Shown here: positions 44,078-53,112 of the stretch, piece after piece
Position numbering within the stretch: the stretch's first letter is position 1
How the letters are laid out: each line of letters opens with the position of its first letter
Assembly: GCF_000959445.1 (NCBI RefSeq)
Contig: NZ_CP009632.1
Coordinates: forward strand, 992,001 to 1,056,000
Length of the DNA: 64,000 nucleotides
Source of the DNA: Burkholderia vietnamiensis LMG 10929
GTDB taxonomy: Bacteria; Pseudomonadota; Gammaproteobacteria; Burkholderiales; Burkholderiaceae
Reading direction: 5' to 3'
Translations under genes and position numbers: made by a program
Notes under the pieces: generated by a model
What the model saw: only the letters and a program-made list of their open reading frames with translations
Databases searched by the model: none
Told to the model about the DNA's origin: nothing

Positions 44078-45453
44078 AGGCGCCGCGCTTCCTGCTGCAT
44101 GGCGGCTCGGCGATCGATGCTCATCCGGAGCTGCCGATCGCCGGCCCGCGCCGCCATCCGCACTGGCTCAATCGCGATCGCGTGCGCACGTATGCGGCGG
44201 CGGCCCTGCTGACCGAGCTGCTGTTCGTCTGCGTCTATCTCGCGCGCGTGCACGGCTCGCATACGTCGGTGCCCGAGCCGCTCGCGCAGGATTTCGCGCC
44301 GCTGTGGAGCGCCGCGCGGCTCGCGGTGCACGGGCATGCGCTCGATGCATGGCATTTTCCGTCGCTGTTCGCGATCGAGCGGCTGGCGATTCCGACGCTG
44401 AATCTCGCCGGCGGCTCCGCACCGTGGCTCTACCCGCCGACGATGCTGCTGCTGGTCGCGCCGCTCGGCTGGCTGCCGTATCCGGGCGCGCTCGCGATCT
44501 GGCTCGGGCTCACGTGGATGCTGTTCGCAGCGACGATCCGCGCGACCGTGCAGCGCGACGCCGCGCTGCTGTGTGCGCTGGCGTTTCCCGGCGCGTTCGT
44601 CGCGCTGCTCGCCGGACAGACGAGCCTCGCGAGCGCGGCGCTGGCGGGCCTCGGCCTGCTGGCGCTGAACCGGCGCCCGGTCGCGGCGGGCATCTGCTTC
44701 GCGTTGCTGACGGTCAAGCCGCAGATCGCCGTGCTGTTCCCGCTCGCGTTGCTGTGCGCCGCGCAATGGCGCGCGCTGGCGGCATGGGCCGCGACGCTCG
44801 CCGCGGGCGTCGTGCTGTCGACGCTCGCGTTCGGCTTCGAGACGTGGATCGCGTTCGGACACGGGATCGCCGACGCATACCGCAACGTCGACGCGGGCCA
44901 TGCGCAGCTCGCGCGCATGCCGACGGTGTTCGCGCTGGCCGCGTACGCCGGCTGGCCGGCCGCGCTGGCGCGCACGCTGCAGCTGCTGTCCGGCGCGGCC
45001 GCCGCGCTCGTCGTGGGGTACGCGTGGCGCGGCGCGTGTTCGTATGCGCTGCGCGCGGCGACGCTCGCCTGTGCCTGCCTGCTGGTCAGCCCGTATCTGT
45101 TCGACTACGACCTCACGTGGTACGGCCTCGTGATCGCGTGGTACGCACGCTATGCGTGGACGCACGGCTGGCGGCGCTTCGATCGCGAGTGGCTGCTGCT
45201 GATGTGGGTCATGCCGCTCGCCGGCCTCGTGCTGGTGCCGCATCTGTCGTTCCAGTTCATGCCGCTCGTCACGCTCGCGTCGCTCGCGATGCTCGCCGCC
45301 CGGATCGCACAGGAACGACGCGACGTGCCGTCGATGCCCGACGCGCACGATCACTCGACCGACACCGGCTTCACGCATCCGGCCCGGTCGCATCACCGCT
45401 CGACGCACGGATTGCGCCGCATCGGCCGCCCGCTGTTCGGCGCCGATCGCTGA
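44074..45453 (+). CDS. GT87-family (DUF2029) integral membrane glycosyltransferase 2
   Basis: This 459-residue paralogue of the preceding protein shares AQDFAPLWSAARLAVHGHALDAW and APWLYPPTMLLLVAPLGWLPY at matching positions, has about ten helices, and carries a longer His/Arg-rich cytoplasmic tail. Its ATG overlaps the upstream stop by 4 bp. Two GT87 enzymes in tandem suggest two successive sugar transfers or two acceptors. The acceptor (pilin, LPS or another glycan) is unknown. Confidence 0.85.
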   Translation: MKAPRFLLHGGSAIDAHPELPIAGPRRHPHWLNRDRVRTYAAAALLTELLFVCVYLARVHGSHTSVPEPLAQDFAPLWSAARLAVHGHALDAWHFPSLFAIERLAIPTLNLAGGSAPWLYPPTMLLLVAPLGWLPYPGALAIWLGLTWMLFAATIRATVQRDAALLCALAFPGAFVALLAGQTSLASAALAGLGLLALNRRPVAAGICFALLTVKPQIAVLFPLALLCAAQWRALAAWAATLAAGVVLSTLAFGFETWIAFGHGIADAYRNVDAGHAQLARMPTVFALAAYAGWPAALARTLQLLSGAAAALVVGYAWRGACSYALRAATLACACLLVSPYLFDYDLTWYGLVIAWYARYAWTHGWRRFDREWLLLMWVMPLAGLVLVPHLSFQFMPLVTLASLAMLAARIAQERRDVPSMPDAHDHSTDTGFTHPARSHHRSTHGLRRIGRPLFGADR

Positions 45454-45477
45454 TATGTCATTACAGGGGAACCCGTC

Positions 45478-46521
45478 ATGCGCGAATCGCTCTATACACC
45501 GCTCGTGTCGCTCGTCGTGCCGTTCTACAACGAAGGCGAAGCCGTCGAACGCTTCTTCGACGTCGTGATTCCGCTGATGGCGGGCATCGAGGCGATCCGC
45601 TTCGAGATCGTCTGCGTGAACGACGGCAGCCGAGACGACACGCTCGACCGCCTGATCCGCGCCAGCATGAGCGATCGGCGCGTGCGGATCATCGACCTCA
45701 CCCGCAACTTCGGCAAGGAAGCGGCGCTCACGGCCGGCCTCGACGAGGCGGCCGGCGACGCGGTGATCCCGCTCGACGCGGACCTGCAGGATCCGCCTAG
45801 CCTGATCCCCGTCATGATCGAACACTGGCGCGACGGCGCGGAAGTGGTCGCCGCACAGCGCAGCAGCCGCGCCTGCGATTCGTTCGCGAAGCGCACCACC
45901 GCCGCGATCTACTACCGCGTGCACAACCTGCTGTCGGACGTGAAGCTGCCGGAGAACGTCGGCGATTTCCGGCTGATGGACCGCAAGGTCGTCAACGCGC
46001 TGCGCAGCCTGCCCGAACGGCATCGCTTCATGAAGGGGCTGTTCGCGTGGGTCGGCTACCGCACCGTGATCGTCGAGTATCAGCGCGACGCGCGCAGCGC
46101 CGGGCACTCGAAGTTCTCCGGATGGAAGCTGTGGAACCTCGCGCTCGAAGGCATCACGAGCTTCAGCACCGTGCCGCTGCGCAGCTGGACCTACATCGGC
46201 GTGTGCATCGCCGCGCTCGCGTTCCTGTATGGGGCGTTCATCATCGCCCGCACGCTGCTGTTCGGCAATCCGGTGCTCGGCTATCCGTCGCTGCTGTCGA
46301 TCATGCTGTTCATCGGCGGGATCGAGCTGATCGGCATCGGCGTCGTCGGCGAGTACGTCGGGCGCATCTACGACGAGACGAAGCAACGGCCCGTCTATCT
46401 GGTGCGCCGCCGCTATCAGGCGCACGCGAAGGTGATCGAGCTGCCGGTCACGCGCGATGCGCGACGCGCCGGCGCACGCCGGCGCGTGCAGCCGGCGCGC
46501 GTGCGGGTCGGCGCGCGCTGA
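45478..46521 (+). CDS. Polyprenyl-phosphate glycosyltransferase, GT2 (GtrB/DPM-like)
   Basis: This 347-residue protein has an N-terminal GT-A domain with SLVVPFYNEGEAVERFF, CVNDGSRDDTLDRL and the metal-binding DADLQDPPSLIP typical of enzymes that load a sugar onto undecaprenyl phosphate. Two C-terminal helices (about 236-260 and 270-298) and an Arg-rich tail follow. It works in the inner membrane with the flippase-like GtrA encoded 14 bp downstream. The sugar is not predictable. Confidence 0.92.
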   Translation: MRESLYTPLVSLVVPFYNEGEAVERFFDVVIPLMAGIEAIRFEIVCVNDGSRDDTLDRLIRASMSDRRVRIIDLTRNFGKEAALTAGLDEAAGDAVIPLDADLQDPPSLIPVMIEHWRDGAEVVAAQRSSRACDSFAKRTTAAIYYRVHNLLSDVKLPENVGDFRLMDRKVVNALRSLPERHRFMKGLFAWVGYRTVIVEYQRDARSAGHSKFSGWKLWNLALEGITSFSTVPLRSWTYIGVCIAALAFLYGAFIIARTLLFGNPVLGYPSLLSIMLFIGGIELIGIGVVGEYVGRIYDETKQRPVYLVRRRYQAHAKVIELPVTRDARRAGARRRVQPARVRVGAR

Positions 46522-46535
46522 GCCGCGGGACGCCG

Positions 46536-46919
46536 ATGTTCGCGCTGCTGTATGCCGAACGTGCGCGGCTGGCGCGCTTCGGCGTGACCGGGCTCGGCTC
46601 GACCGCGCTGCACGTGCTGGTCGCATCCGCGCTGTACGCGTGGTTCGATGCGACGCAGGTCGCCGCGAACGCGGCCGCGTTCGTCTGCGCGACCGCGTTC
46701 TCGTATCTGGCGAACACGCTGTGGAGCTTCTCGTCGACGCTGCATTCGCGCAACCTGCTGCGTTACCTCACCGTCGCAACGGCCGGCTTCATCGAAACGA
46801 TGCTGCTCGCGCGCGCCGCCGAACTGCTCGACGTATCGCGCGGCGCGACCATCGTCGCGATCGCGCTGCTGATCCCGCCGACGATGTTCGTGATGCACCG
46901 CGCGTGGACGTATCGCTGA
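46536..46919 (+). CDS. GtrA-like flippase
   Basis: This small membrane protein of 127 residues has four predicted helices. The GtrA family pattern is visible: LARFGVTGLGSTALHVLVASALY at the start, VAANAAAFVCATAFSYLANTLWSF mid-protein, and a final helix ending MFVMHRAWTYR. GtrA proteins are thought to flip polyprenyl-phosphate sugars to the periplasmic side. Last gene of the four-gene operon. Confidence 0.88.
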   Translation: MFALLYAERARLARFGVTGLGSTALHVLVASALYAWFDATQVAANAAAFVCATAFSYLANTLWSFSSTLHSRNLLRYLTVATAGFIETMLLARAAELLDVSRGATIVAIALLIPPTMFVMHRAWTYR

Positions 46920-47257
46920 CGCGTCGGCGTCGTGCGAGGCACGGCGGCCTGCATCCAATCGTTGCATGAGACGGCGATGCGGCGGCTTGCACCGCTTCCG
47001 CCGATACCGCTGCTTCGGTCTACCGCTCGCATCCGATCGCATGCGCCGCACGCGCGGCCGTGTCGCGACGTTCATCGAACGGTCATCGAACCGTCGCAGC
47101 CGATCGGCGCGGCGCCTGCTAGGATGGCATGTCCGCCGCGGGACGGCGGCGACGCTCGCACGCTGCGCGGCACGAATCGTGCTCGGTGCGCACCCGCCTC
47201 CCATTCGACGCCGGCTTCGGCGCTACGCGCCGTCGGCACGAGACTCGTGACTCGTCC
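46920..47257. other. Intergenic region before the esterase gene
   Basis: No gene, strong hairpin or clear promoter is seen in this 338-bp stretch. Short open frames are Arg-rich shadows. Confidence 0.5.
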
Positions 47258-48334
47258 ATGCCCAGGAAAAAATCCAGCCTCTGGCTCCGGCCCTTCGACC
47301 TGCTTGCCGCCGCCACCAGCACGCGGCCGAAACGTAAAACCGCGAAGCCCGCCGCGTCGGTCAAGCGCAGCGCCGCCACCAAGACGGCGCGCGCCGCCCG
47401 CCCCGCCGCGCCCGCGGCCCGCACGTCGCCGCGCGAGACGCAGGGGGCGTGGCTGCGTTCGTTCCATTCGGCGCGCCCGGCCGCCGGCCGCCTCGTCAAC
47501 CATCTCGCCTATGCGCTGTACCTGCCCGCCGCGGCGGCGACGACGCGCGACATGCCGCTCGTCGTGATGCTGCACGGCTGCAAGCAGACCGCTGAATCGT
47601 TCGCGGCCGGCACGCGCATCTGCCGCGTCGCGGCGCGCGCCGGGTTTGCGGTGCTGTTGCCCGAGCAGGCCAAGACGGCGCACTCGCACCGCTGCTGGAA
47701 CTGGCATGGCGATGCATCGCTGTCGGAAGCGCCGGCGATCGCGTCGCTGGTCGATGCGATCGTGCGCGAACGCGGCTTCGATCGCGACCGCGTCTATCTG
47801 GCCGGCATGTCGGCTGGCGCCGGGCTGGCCGCGCGGCTCGCGCTCGACTATCCCGACCGGTTCGCGGCCGTCGGGCTGCACTCCGGCCCGGCCATCGCGC
47901 CGCCGTTGTCGACGATGGCCGCGATGAGCGTGATGCGGCGCGGGCTGCGCGACGATCCGATCCGCACCGTCGACACCTGCGTCGACACGCGTCATTACCC
48001 CGGCATGCCCGCGCTGATCGTGCACGGCGGGCTCGACACGGTCGTCGCCGAGCAGAACGCGGTGCAGCTCGGCGTCGCGTTCGCGCGCCTCAATCGGCTG
48101 ATCGACGAGGCAGGCGAGCCGCGCGTCGGCGAGCAGCGCACGTACACGCACGACGGCGTGCGCTACACCGACTATCTGCGCGGCGGCCGGGTGATCGTGC
48201 GCGTCTGCATCGTGCACGGCCTCGCCCATGCGTGGAGCGGCGGCGATCCGCGCGAGGCGTTCCATTCCGCGACCGGGCCGGATGCGACCGCGATGTTCTG
48301 GAATTTCTTCCGCAGGCGACGGCGCAAGCGCTAG
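47258..48334 (+). CDS. PHB depolymerase-family esterase (LpqC-like)
   Basis: The 358-residue alpha/beta hydrolase has a basic Ala/Lys-rich N-terminus (1-60), the oxyanion text MPLVVMLHGCKQTAESFAAGTR, the nucleophile elbow GMSAGAG (Ser near residue 189), VHGGLDTVV with the likely catalytic Asp, and VHGLAHAWSGG with the catalytic His. It belongs to the esterase_phb family, active on short polyester oligomers or phenolic esters. No secretion signal is evident, so it may be an intracellular PHB/oligomer hydrolase. It stands alone and converges on the kinase gene. Confidence 0.85.
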   Translation: MPRKKSSLWLRPFDLLAAATSTRPKRKTAKPAASVKRSAATKTARAARPAAPAARTSPRETQGAWLRSFHSARPAAGRLVNHLAYALYLPAAAATTRDMPLVVMLHGCKQTAESFAAGTRICRVAARAGFAVLLPEQAKTAHSHRCWNWHGDASLSEAPAIASLVDAIVRERGFDRDRVYLAGMSAGAGLAARLALDYPDRFAAVGLHSGPAIAPPLSTMAAMSVMRRGLRDDPIRTVDTCVDTRHYPGMPALIVHGGLDTVVAEQNAVQLGVAFARLNRLIDEAGEPRVGEQRTYTHDGVRYTDYLRGGRVIVRVCIVHGLAHAWSGGDPREAFHSATGPDATAMFWNFFRRRRRKR

Positions 48335-48356
48335 CGCGGCGGCGCGCATGCACGGC

Positions 48357-50129
48357 TCACGCGCGCTGCGCGATCGCCGTCGCGTCGCTCGCGTCCGCGT
48401 GCGACCGCCGGATCGGCAGCCGCACGCAGAACGTCGTGCCCTGCCCCGGCACGCTCGTCACGTCGATCGTGCCGCGATGGCGCTCGACGATCCCGTGCGA
48501 CACCGACAACCCGAGCCCCGTACCCTGTCCGACCGGCTTCGTCGTGAAGAACGGATCGAAGATCCGCCGCGCGACGTCCGGCGCCATGCCGGTTCCGGTG
48601 TCGCTGATCGCGATCGACACGCATTCGCCGTCGCTCGACGTGCGGATCGTGATCACGCCGCGCGTCGGAATCGCGTGCGCCGCGTTGACCAGCAGGTTCA
48701 TGAACACCTGATTCAACTGCGACGGCAGGCATTCGACCGGCGGCACGTCGCCGTACTCGCGCACGATGTCGGCCTTGTACTTCAGTTCGTTGTGGACCAC
48801 GTTCAGCGTGCTGTCGAGGCCCGCGTGCAAATCGACCACGCTCCACTCGCCGCTGCCCGGCCGCGAGAAATCGCGCAGGTCCTGCACGATGCGCCGCACG
48901 CGCACCGCGCCGTCGATCGACTCGTCGATCAGCGTGACGATCTCGTCGCGCACGTAGTCGAGGTCGGCCGCGCGGCGCTGCGCCGCCAGCGCGTCGCGCG
49001 CGGCCGGCTCGAGTTGCGGCAGCAGCGCGTCGTGCGCGGCGAGCACGTCGAGCAGGCTGCGCACCCACGTGCGCAGCGTGTTGAGGTTCGCGCTGATGAA
49101 GCCGATCGGATTGTTGATCTCGTGCGCGACGCCGGCCGCGAGCTGGCCGATCGACGCGAGCTTTTCCGATTGCAGCAGCTGCACGTGGGTGTCCTCGAGC
49201 GCGCGCAACAGGCGCCGCTGTTCGTCCTTCTCCTGCTCGAGCCGCGCCTGCGCGGCACGGCGCTCGTCGATCTCGGTCGCCATGTTCTCGCGCGTGCGCT
49301 GCAGCATCGCGGTGGTCTGCTCGTAACGGCGCAACGCGGTCTCGAGCTCCGCGGTGCGCACGCGCACCAGCCGCTCGAGCGTGTCGGTCATGCCGCGCAG
49401 GAACGTCGTGCGGGCGTCGAACCGGCACACCAGCAGCGTGACGGTCAAGGTCGCGGTGGTGAACATCGCGATGGTCGTCGCGAGCCACGGCGCATCGATC
49501 CCGTTCGCGGCGCCGCAGCGCGCGTCCGGCGAAAAATGCGCGGCCGCCATCGCCGTGTAGTGCATGCCGGTGATCGCGATGCCCATGACGAGCGCCGCGC
49601 CGATCCGCAGCGCGCTCGCATGGCGCGCGTGCTGCGCGCGCAACGCCTGCGCCATCCACAGCGCGGCCGTCGATGCGATCACCGCCACGCCGATCGACGC
49701 CGCGAACAGCGCGGGATCGTAGCGAATGCCGGGCGTCATGCGCATCGCCGCCATCCCGGTGTAGTGCATCCCGACGATGCCCGCGCCCATCAGCATGCCG
49801 CCGGCCAGCAGCCGCGCGCCGCCCAGGCGCGCACGCGTGACGACGGTCAGCGCGAAGTACGACACGAGCACGGCGATCGCCAGCGATGCGCCCGTATCGG
49901 TCAGCGCATAACCGAGCGGAATCGGCAGCGACAGCGCGAGCATGCCGACGAAGTGCATCGACCAGATCCCCGTGCCCATCGCGACCGCGCCGCCTGCCAG
50001 CCAGGCGCGCCTGAGCGTCCGCTTCTCGAGCAGCGAGATGAACGCGGCGAGGTCGAGCGCCGTGTACGAGGCGAGCGTCGCGATCACGAGCGACAGCAGG
50101 ACGAGCGGCAGATTGTAGGTGCCATGCAT
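48357..50129 (-). CDS. MHYT-domain sensor histidine kinase
   Basis: The 590-residue protein starts with a seven-helix MHYT domain whose three repeats read WSMHFVGM, VGMHYTGMAAM and ITGMHYTAMAAA; these are proposed metal sites sensing oxygen, CO or NO. A coiled-coil linker (about 250-320) leads to the kinase core: GVAHEINNPIGFI with phosphoacceptor His, N box NLLVNAAHAIP, G1 DTGTGMAPD and TGLGLSVSHGIV. It follows the response-regulator gene by 66 bp on the same strand, so the two are probably partners. Confidence 0.92.
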   Translation of the reverse strand: MHGTYNLPLVLLSLVIATLASYTALDLAAFISLLEKRTLRRAWLAGGAVAMGTGIWSMHFVGMLALSLPIPLGYALTDTGASLAIAVLVSYFALTVVTRARLGGARLLAGGMLMGAGIVGMHYTGMAAMRMTPGIRYDPALFAASIGVAVIASTAALWMAQALRAQHARHASALRIGAALVMGIAITGMHYTAMAAAHFSPDARCGAANGIDAPWLATTIAMFTTATLTVTLLVCRFDARTTFLRGMTDTLERLVRVRTAELETALRRYEQTTAMLQRTRENMATEIDERRAAQARLEQEKDEQRRLLRALEDTHVQLLQSEKLASIGQLAAGVAHEINNPIGFISANLNTLRTWVRSLLDVLAAHDALLPQLEPAARDALAAQRRAADLDYVRDEIVTLIDESIDGAVRVRRIVQDLRDFSRPGSGEWSVVDLHAGLDSTLNVVHNELKYKADIVREYGDVPPVECLPSQLNQVFMNLLVNAAHAIPTRGVITIRTSSDGECVSIAISDTGTGMAPDVARRIFDPFFTTKPVGQGTGLGLSVSHGIVERHRGTIDVTSVPGQGTTFCVRLPIRRSHADASDATAIAQRA

Positions 50130-50195
50130 GATTGCGCCTCGGTCGGATTGAACGCGTGGCCCTCGCGTGCGAGGGCCGTGCAGCCGCGCGCCGGC

Positions 50196-51650
50196 TCAGG
50201 CGGGCGGCGCGTGGCTCGCCGCAGCCGCGCCCGCGCCCGTCGCACCGGTCGCACCGGTCGCGCCGGCCACCACGAGGATGTCGAACGACGTGCCTTCGCG
50301 CGCCTCGAAGCGGCGCACGAGTTCGATCTGGTGCGCCGTCATCACGCTGCCCTTCGTCATCAGCAGCACGCCGCGATGGGTGCGCAGATCGTCGGCGAGC
50401 TGCATGCCCTCGCGCAGCTGCGCGGACTGGATCTCCGCCACCGACGCCGCGATGCCGAGGTTCTGGGGATCGCGCATCAGGTCGATGAAGCGCGCGACGA
50501 GCAGCGGGTCGTAGCGCACGCCGGCCTGCGAGCGCAGCACGTCGATCGCCTGCTCGACCGAATGCGGCGCGCCGATTTCGCCGTTGCGCAACCCTTCGAA
50601 GTCGCGCGCGATCGCGACGATCCGCGAGCCTTGCGGAATCGCGTCGCCGACGAGGCCGTCGGGCGTCCCGCGTCCGTTGAAGCGCTCGTACTGGTGCAGC
50701 ACGATCGACGCGACCTTGTGCAATTGCGCGATCGGTGTCAGCACCATCTGCGCCCGCAGCGGGTGCTGCTGGAACAGGCTGTGTTCGTCGGTCGTCATCT
50801 TGACGATCGGCTTGTGCAGCAGCTCGTCGGGCAGCGACAGCTTGCCGATGCCGTGCAGCAATCCCGCGTAATACACGTCCTGCGCGTGCAGGCTGCTCAT
50901 CCCGGCCGACAGCGCGAGCCGGCGCGCGATCTCGCCGACGCGCATCGCATGACCGCTCGCCGATCCGCAGCGCAGCTCGATCATGCTGGCGCAGACCTGG
51001 ACCATCGCGGTGAAACTGCTTTTCAGGTCCTGCTGCGCGGCTTCGAGGAACAGCACGGTCTGCGCGAGCTCCTCGGTGCGCGCGCGCACCTGGGTCTCCA
51101 GCTCCGCGTTGAACCGGCGCAGCGTTTCGTTCTGCGCTTCGGTCAACGCGGCGAGCCGCGCGGCCTCGGCGCGCAGGCGCCGCTGCTCGAGCGCCTGCTC
51201 GAGCGTCATCAGCAGGTCCTGATCGTCCCAGGGCTTATTCAGGTAGCGATACACGCCGCCCTCGTTGACGGCCTCGACGATCGACGCGATGTCGGAATAG
51301 CCGGTCAGCAGCACCCGCATCGTCTCCGGGTACAGCGCGCGGGCACGGCGGAGAAACGCCGCGCCGCTCATGGTCGGCATCCGCATGTCGGACACGATCA
51401 GGTCGACTTCGGTCGTCGCGAGGATTTCCAGCGCCGCCTCCCCGCTGTCGGCCGTCAACACTTCGTAATTCGCGGGCCGCAGCACGCGCCGCAGCGCGGA
51501 CAGCACGTTCGGCTCGTCGTCGACCAGCAGGATCGACGCCGTGCGGCGCGGCTCGCCGTCCGCCGTTGCGCCGATCGTTTCAGGCAGCGCGGCAGTCATG
51601 CCGGTCGCGCCATCGGTTGCGTCTGTTCCGTTCGTCGCGGAAATCGTCAT
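50196..51650 (-). CDS. Response regulator with degenerate HD-GYP domain
   Basis: The 484-residue protein has a receiver domain (residues 38-155; VDDEPNV, phosphoacceptor Asp88, LTGYSD, NKPWDD), a coiled coil (160-210) and an HD-GYP-type domain (about 215-400). The catalytic HD is changed to HG (LLHGIGKLSLP) and the GYP motif to GTP (ERFNGRGTPDGL), so c-di-GMP hydrolysis is unlikely. The last 70 residues resemble a further small domain and end in Gly-Ala-Thr repeats. It may serve as a binding or signalling scaffold. Upstream of the MHYT kinase in one unit. Start at 51650. Confidence 0.87.
   Translation of the reverse strand: MTISATNGTDATDGATGMTAALPETIGATADGEPRRTASILLVDDEPNVLSALRRVLRPANYEVLTADSGEAALEILATTEVDLIVSDMRMPTMSGAAFLRRARALYPETMRVLLTGYSDIASIVEAVNEGGVYRYLNKPWDDQDLLMTLEQALEQRRLRAEAARLAALTEAQNETLRRFNAELETQVRARTEELAQTVLFLEAAQQDLKSSFTAMVQVCASMIELRCGSASGHAMRVGEIARRLALSAGMSSLHAQDVYYAGLLHGIGKLSLPDELLHKPIVKMTTDEHSLFQQHPLRAQMVLTPIAQLHKVASIVLHQYERFNGRGTPDGLVGDAIPQGSRIVAIARDFEGLRNGEIGAPHSVEQAIDVLRSQAGVRYDPLLVARFIDLMRDPQNLGIAASVAEIQSAQLREGMQLADDLRTHRGVLLMTKGSVMTAHQIELVRRFEAREGTSFDILVVAGATGATGATGAGAAAASHAPPA
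50239..50265. repeat. Three tandem 9-bp units in the response-regulator tail
   Basis: GTCGCACCG, GTCGCACCG and GTCGCGCCG in tandem encode the repeated Gly-Ala-Thr near the C-terminus of the degenerate HD-GYP protein. Copy-number change would be in-frame. Confidence 0.7.
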
Positions 51651-51855
51651 AATCGGCCTCGGATCAATTGTCTTCACCACCTCTCCTCTGTGAGAACGGC
51701 CGGCGCCGCGTATTCCGTATCGGGGAAAACGCTGATGCAGCGCAGCCGACTGGCGGCGCAGCTGGCTGCGACGCGCGCCGGCTTCCGGTATCGTGGCGGG
51801 GCGCGCCGAGCGCGGCGCGCGCCGGCTGCACACTCATTCAACCTATGGAGCACGC

Positions 51856-52149
51856 ATGATCCTGGAAATGGCATCGCTCGAAATCGATCCGGCGCAAGCC
51901 GCCCAATTCGAAGCGGCGGTTCGCGCCGCACTGCCGCTGTTCGCGCGGGCGCGCGGCTGCGGCGGCGCGCAGCTGCATCGCGTGATCGAGCGCAGCGGCG
52001 GCTATCTGCTCGTCGTCGAATGGGAGACCGTCGACGACCACATGGTGCATTTCCGCCAGTCGGACGACTTCCAGGCGTGGCGGCAGCTGGCTGGCCCGTT
52101 CTTCAAGAGCCCGCCGCAGGTCGTGCATACGGAAGTCGCGGTGAAGTGA
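51856..52149 (+). CDS. Antibiotic-biosynthesis-monooxygenase-fold protein
   Basis: A 97-residue ferredoxin-like alpha/beta protein with the ABM pattern: MILEMASLEIDPAQAAQFEAAV, RARGCGGAQLHRVIERSGGYLLVVEWETVDDHMVHF, then the C-terminal strand. Such small dimers act as cofactor-free monooxygenases or as accessory proteins; the substrate is unknown. It lies divergent from the degenerate HD-GYP regulator and 165 bp before the binding-protein gene. Confidence 0.8.
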   Translation: MILEMASLEIDPAQAAQFEAAVRAALPLFARARGCGGAQLHRVIERSGGYLLVVEWETVDDHMVHFRQSDDFQAWRQLAGPFFKSPPQVVHTEVAVK

Positions 52150-52314
52150 GCGCCGCGACACGCGAGCGGCACGCCGGCGCGCCGCCCCGCATCGGCGGCG
52201 TCGCGCCCGCGCCCGCACGCGCACTCGCACGCGCACTCGCGCGCGCCGTTCGCGCGTGAGCGCAACGCCGCATCCCGCGCACCTCGCGCAACCGATCCTC
52301 TACGAGCCTTCGCA

Positions 52315-53043
52315 ATGACCATCGACCCTTCCGTCCTCGCCGCCTTCACGCCGACCGGCAAGCTGCGCGCATCGATCAATCTCGGCAACCCGATTCTCGC
52401 GAACCGCGACCCGGCCACCGGCGAGCCGTTCGGCGTGTCGATCGACCTCGCGCGCGCATTCGCCGAGCGCCTGTCGGCCGAACTCGAACTGGTCGTGTTC
52501 GACGCGGCCGGCAAATCGGTGCAGGCGCTCGCCGACGAGCGCGCCGACTTCGGCTTCTTCGCGATCGATCCGCTGCGCGGCGAGACGGTCGCGTTCACCG
52601 AGCCGTACGTGCTGATCGAGGGCTACTACCTGGTGCGCGACGATTCGCCGATCCGCAGCAATGCCGACGTCGATCAGCCGCACAACCGCGTGACGGTCGG
52701 CAAGGGCAGCGCGTACGACCTGTTTCTCACGCGCGAGCTGAAGGCCGCGCAGATCGTGCGTGCGCCGACTTCGGCGGACGTCGTGCCGACCTTCGTCGAC
52801 GAGCGGCTCGAAGTCGCGGCGGGCGTGAAGCAGCAGCTCGAGGCCGATGCGGCGAAGACGCCCGGCCTGCGGCTGCTCGGCGAGCGCTTCATGGTGATCC
52901 GGCAGGCGATGGGCGTGCCGAAGAGTCGCGGCGAAGCGGCCGCCGCGCTGCTCGGCGCGTTCGTCGAGGAGATGAAGGCGTCCGGCTTCGTCGCCGATGC
53001 GCTGCGGCGGCACGGGATCAGCGGCGCGTCGGTCGCGCCGTAA
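52315..53043 (+). CDS. Solute-binding-protein family 3 homologue without signal peptide
   Basis: The 242-residue protein has the fold pattern of amino-acid-type periplasmic binding proteins (TGKLRASINLGNP, EPFGVSIDLARAFAERLSAELELVVFDAAG, ERADFGFFAIDPLRGETVAFTEPYV). The N-terminus (MTIDPSVLAAFTPTGK) has no signal sequence, and no ABC permease or ATPase gene is near. It is likely a cytoplasmic ligand-binding protein or an enzyme relative. The 165 bp upstream contain a CG-rich tandem (two CGCACGCGCACT units, 52214-52237) and no export signal in frame. Confidence 0.8.
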   Translation: MTIDPSVLAAFTPTGKLRASINLGNPILANRDPATGEPFGVSIDLARAFAERLSAELELVVFDAAGKSVQALADERADFGFFAIDPLRGETVAFTEPYVLIEGYYLVRDDSPIRSNADVDQPHNRVTVGKGSAYDLFLTRELKAAQIVRAPTSADVVPTFVDERLEVAAGVKQQLEADAAKTPGLRLLGERFMVIRQAMGVPKSRGEAAAALLGAFVEEMKASGFVADALRRHGISGASVAP

Positions 53044-53112
53044 CGCTGACCGGCCACTCGCCGGCCGCGCTGCATGGCGGCGGCGGCCTCGCTGCGGACG
53101 GAGGCGCCGGCA

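Noticed and set aside
42889..45453. Very long frame starting upstream of the second GT87 gene
   Set aside because: The first 395 codons are a shifted reading of the first GT87 gene; the real second gene starts at 44074 with an ATGA overlap.
52190..52258. A small protein encoded by the CG-rich tandem before the binding-protein gene
   Set aside because: The frame encodes only Ala/Arg/Leu repeats (ARALARALARA) with no ribosome binding site; it is low-complexity DNA.
48228..52259. A 1,343-codon plus-strand frame
   Set aside because: It is antisense to the MHYT kinase and HD-GYP regulator, consists of Arg/His/Gln-rich low-complexity text, and has no domain or ribosome binding site.
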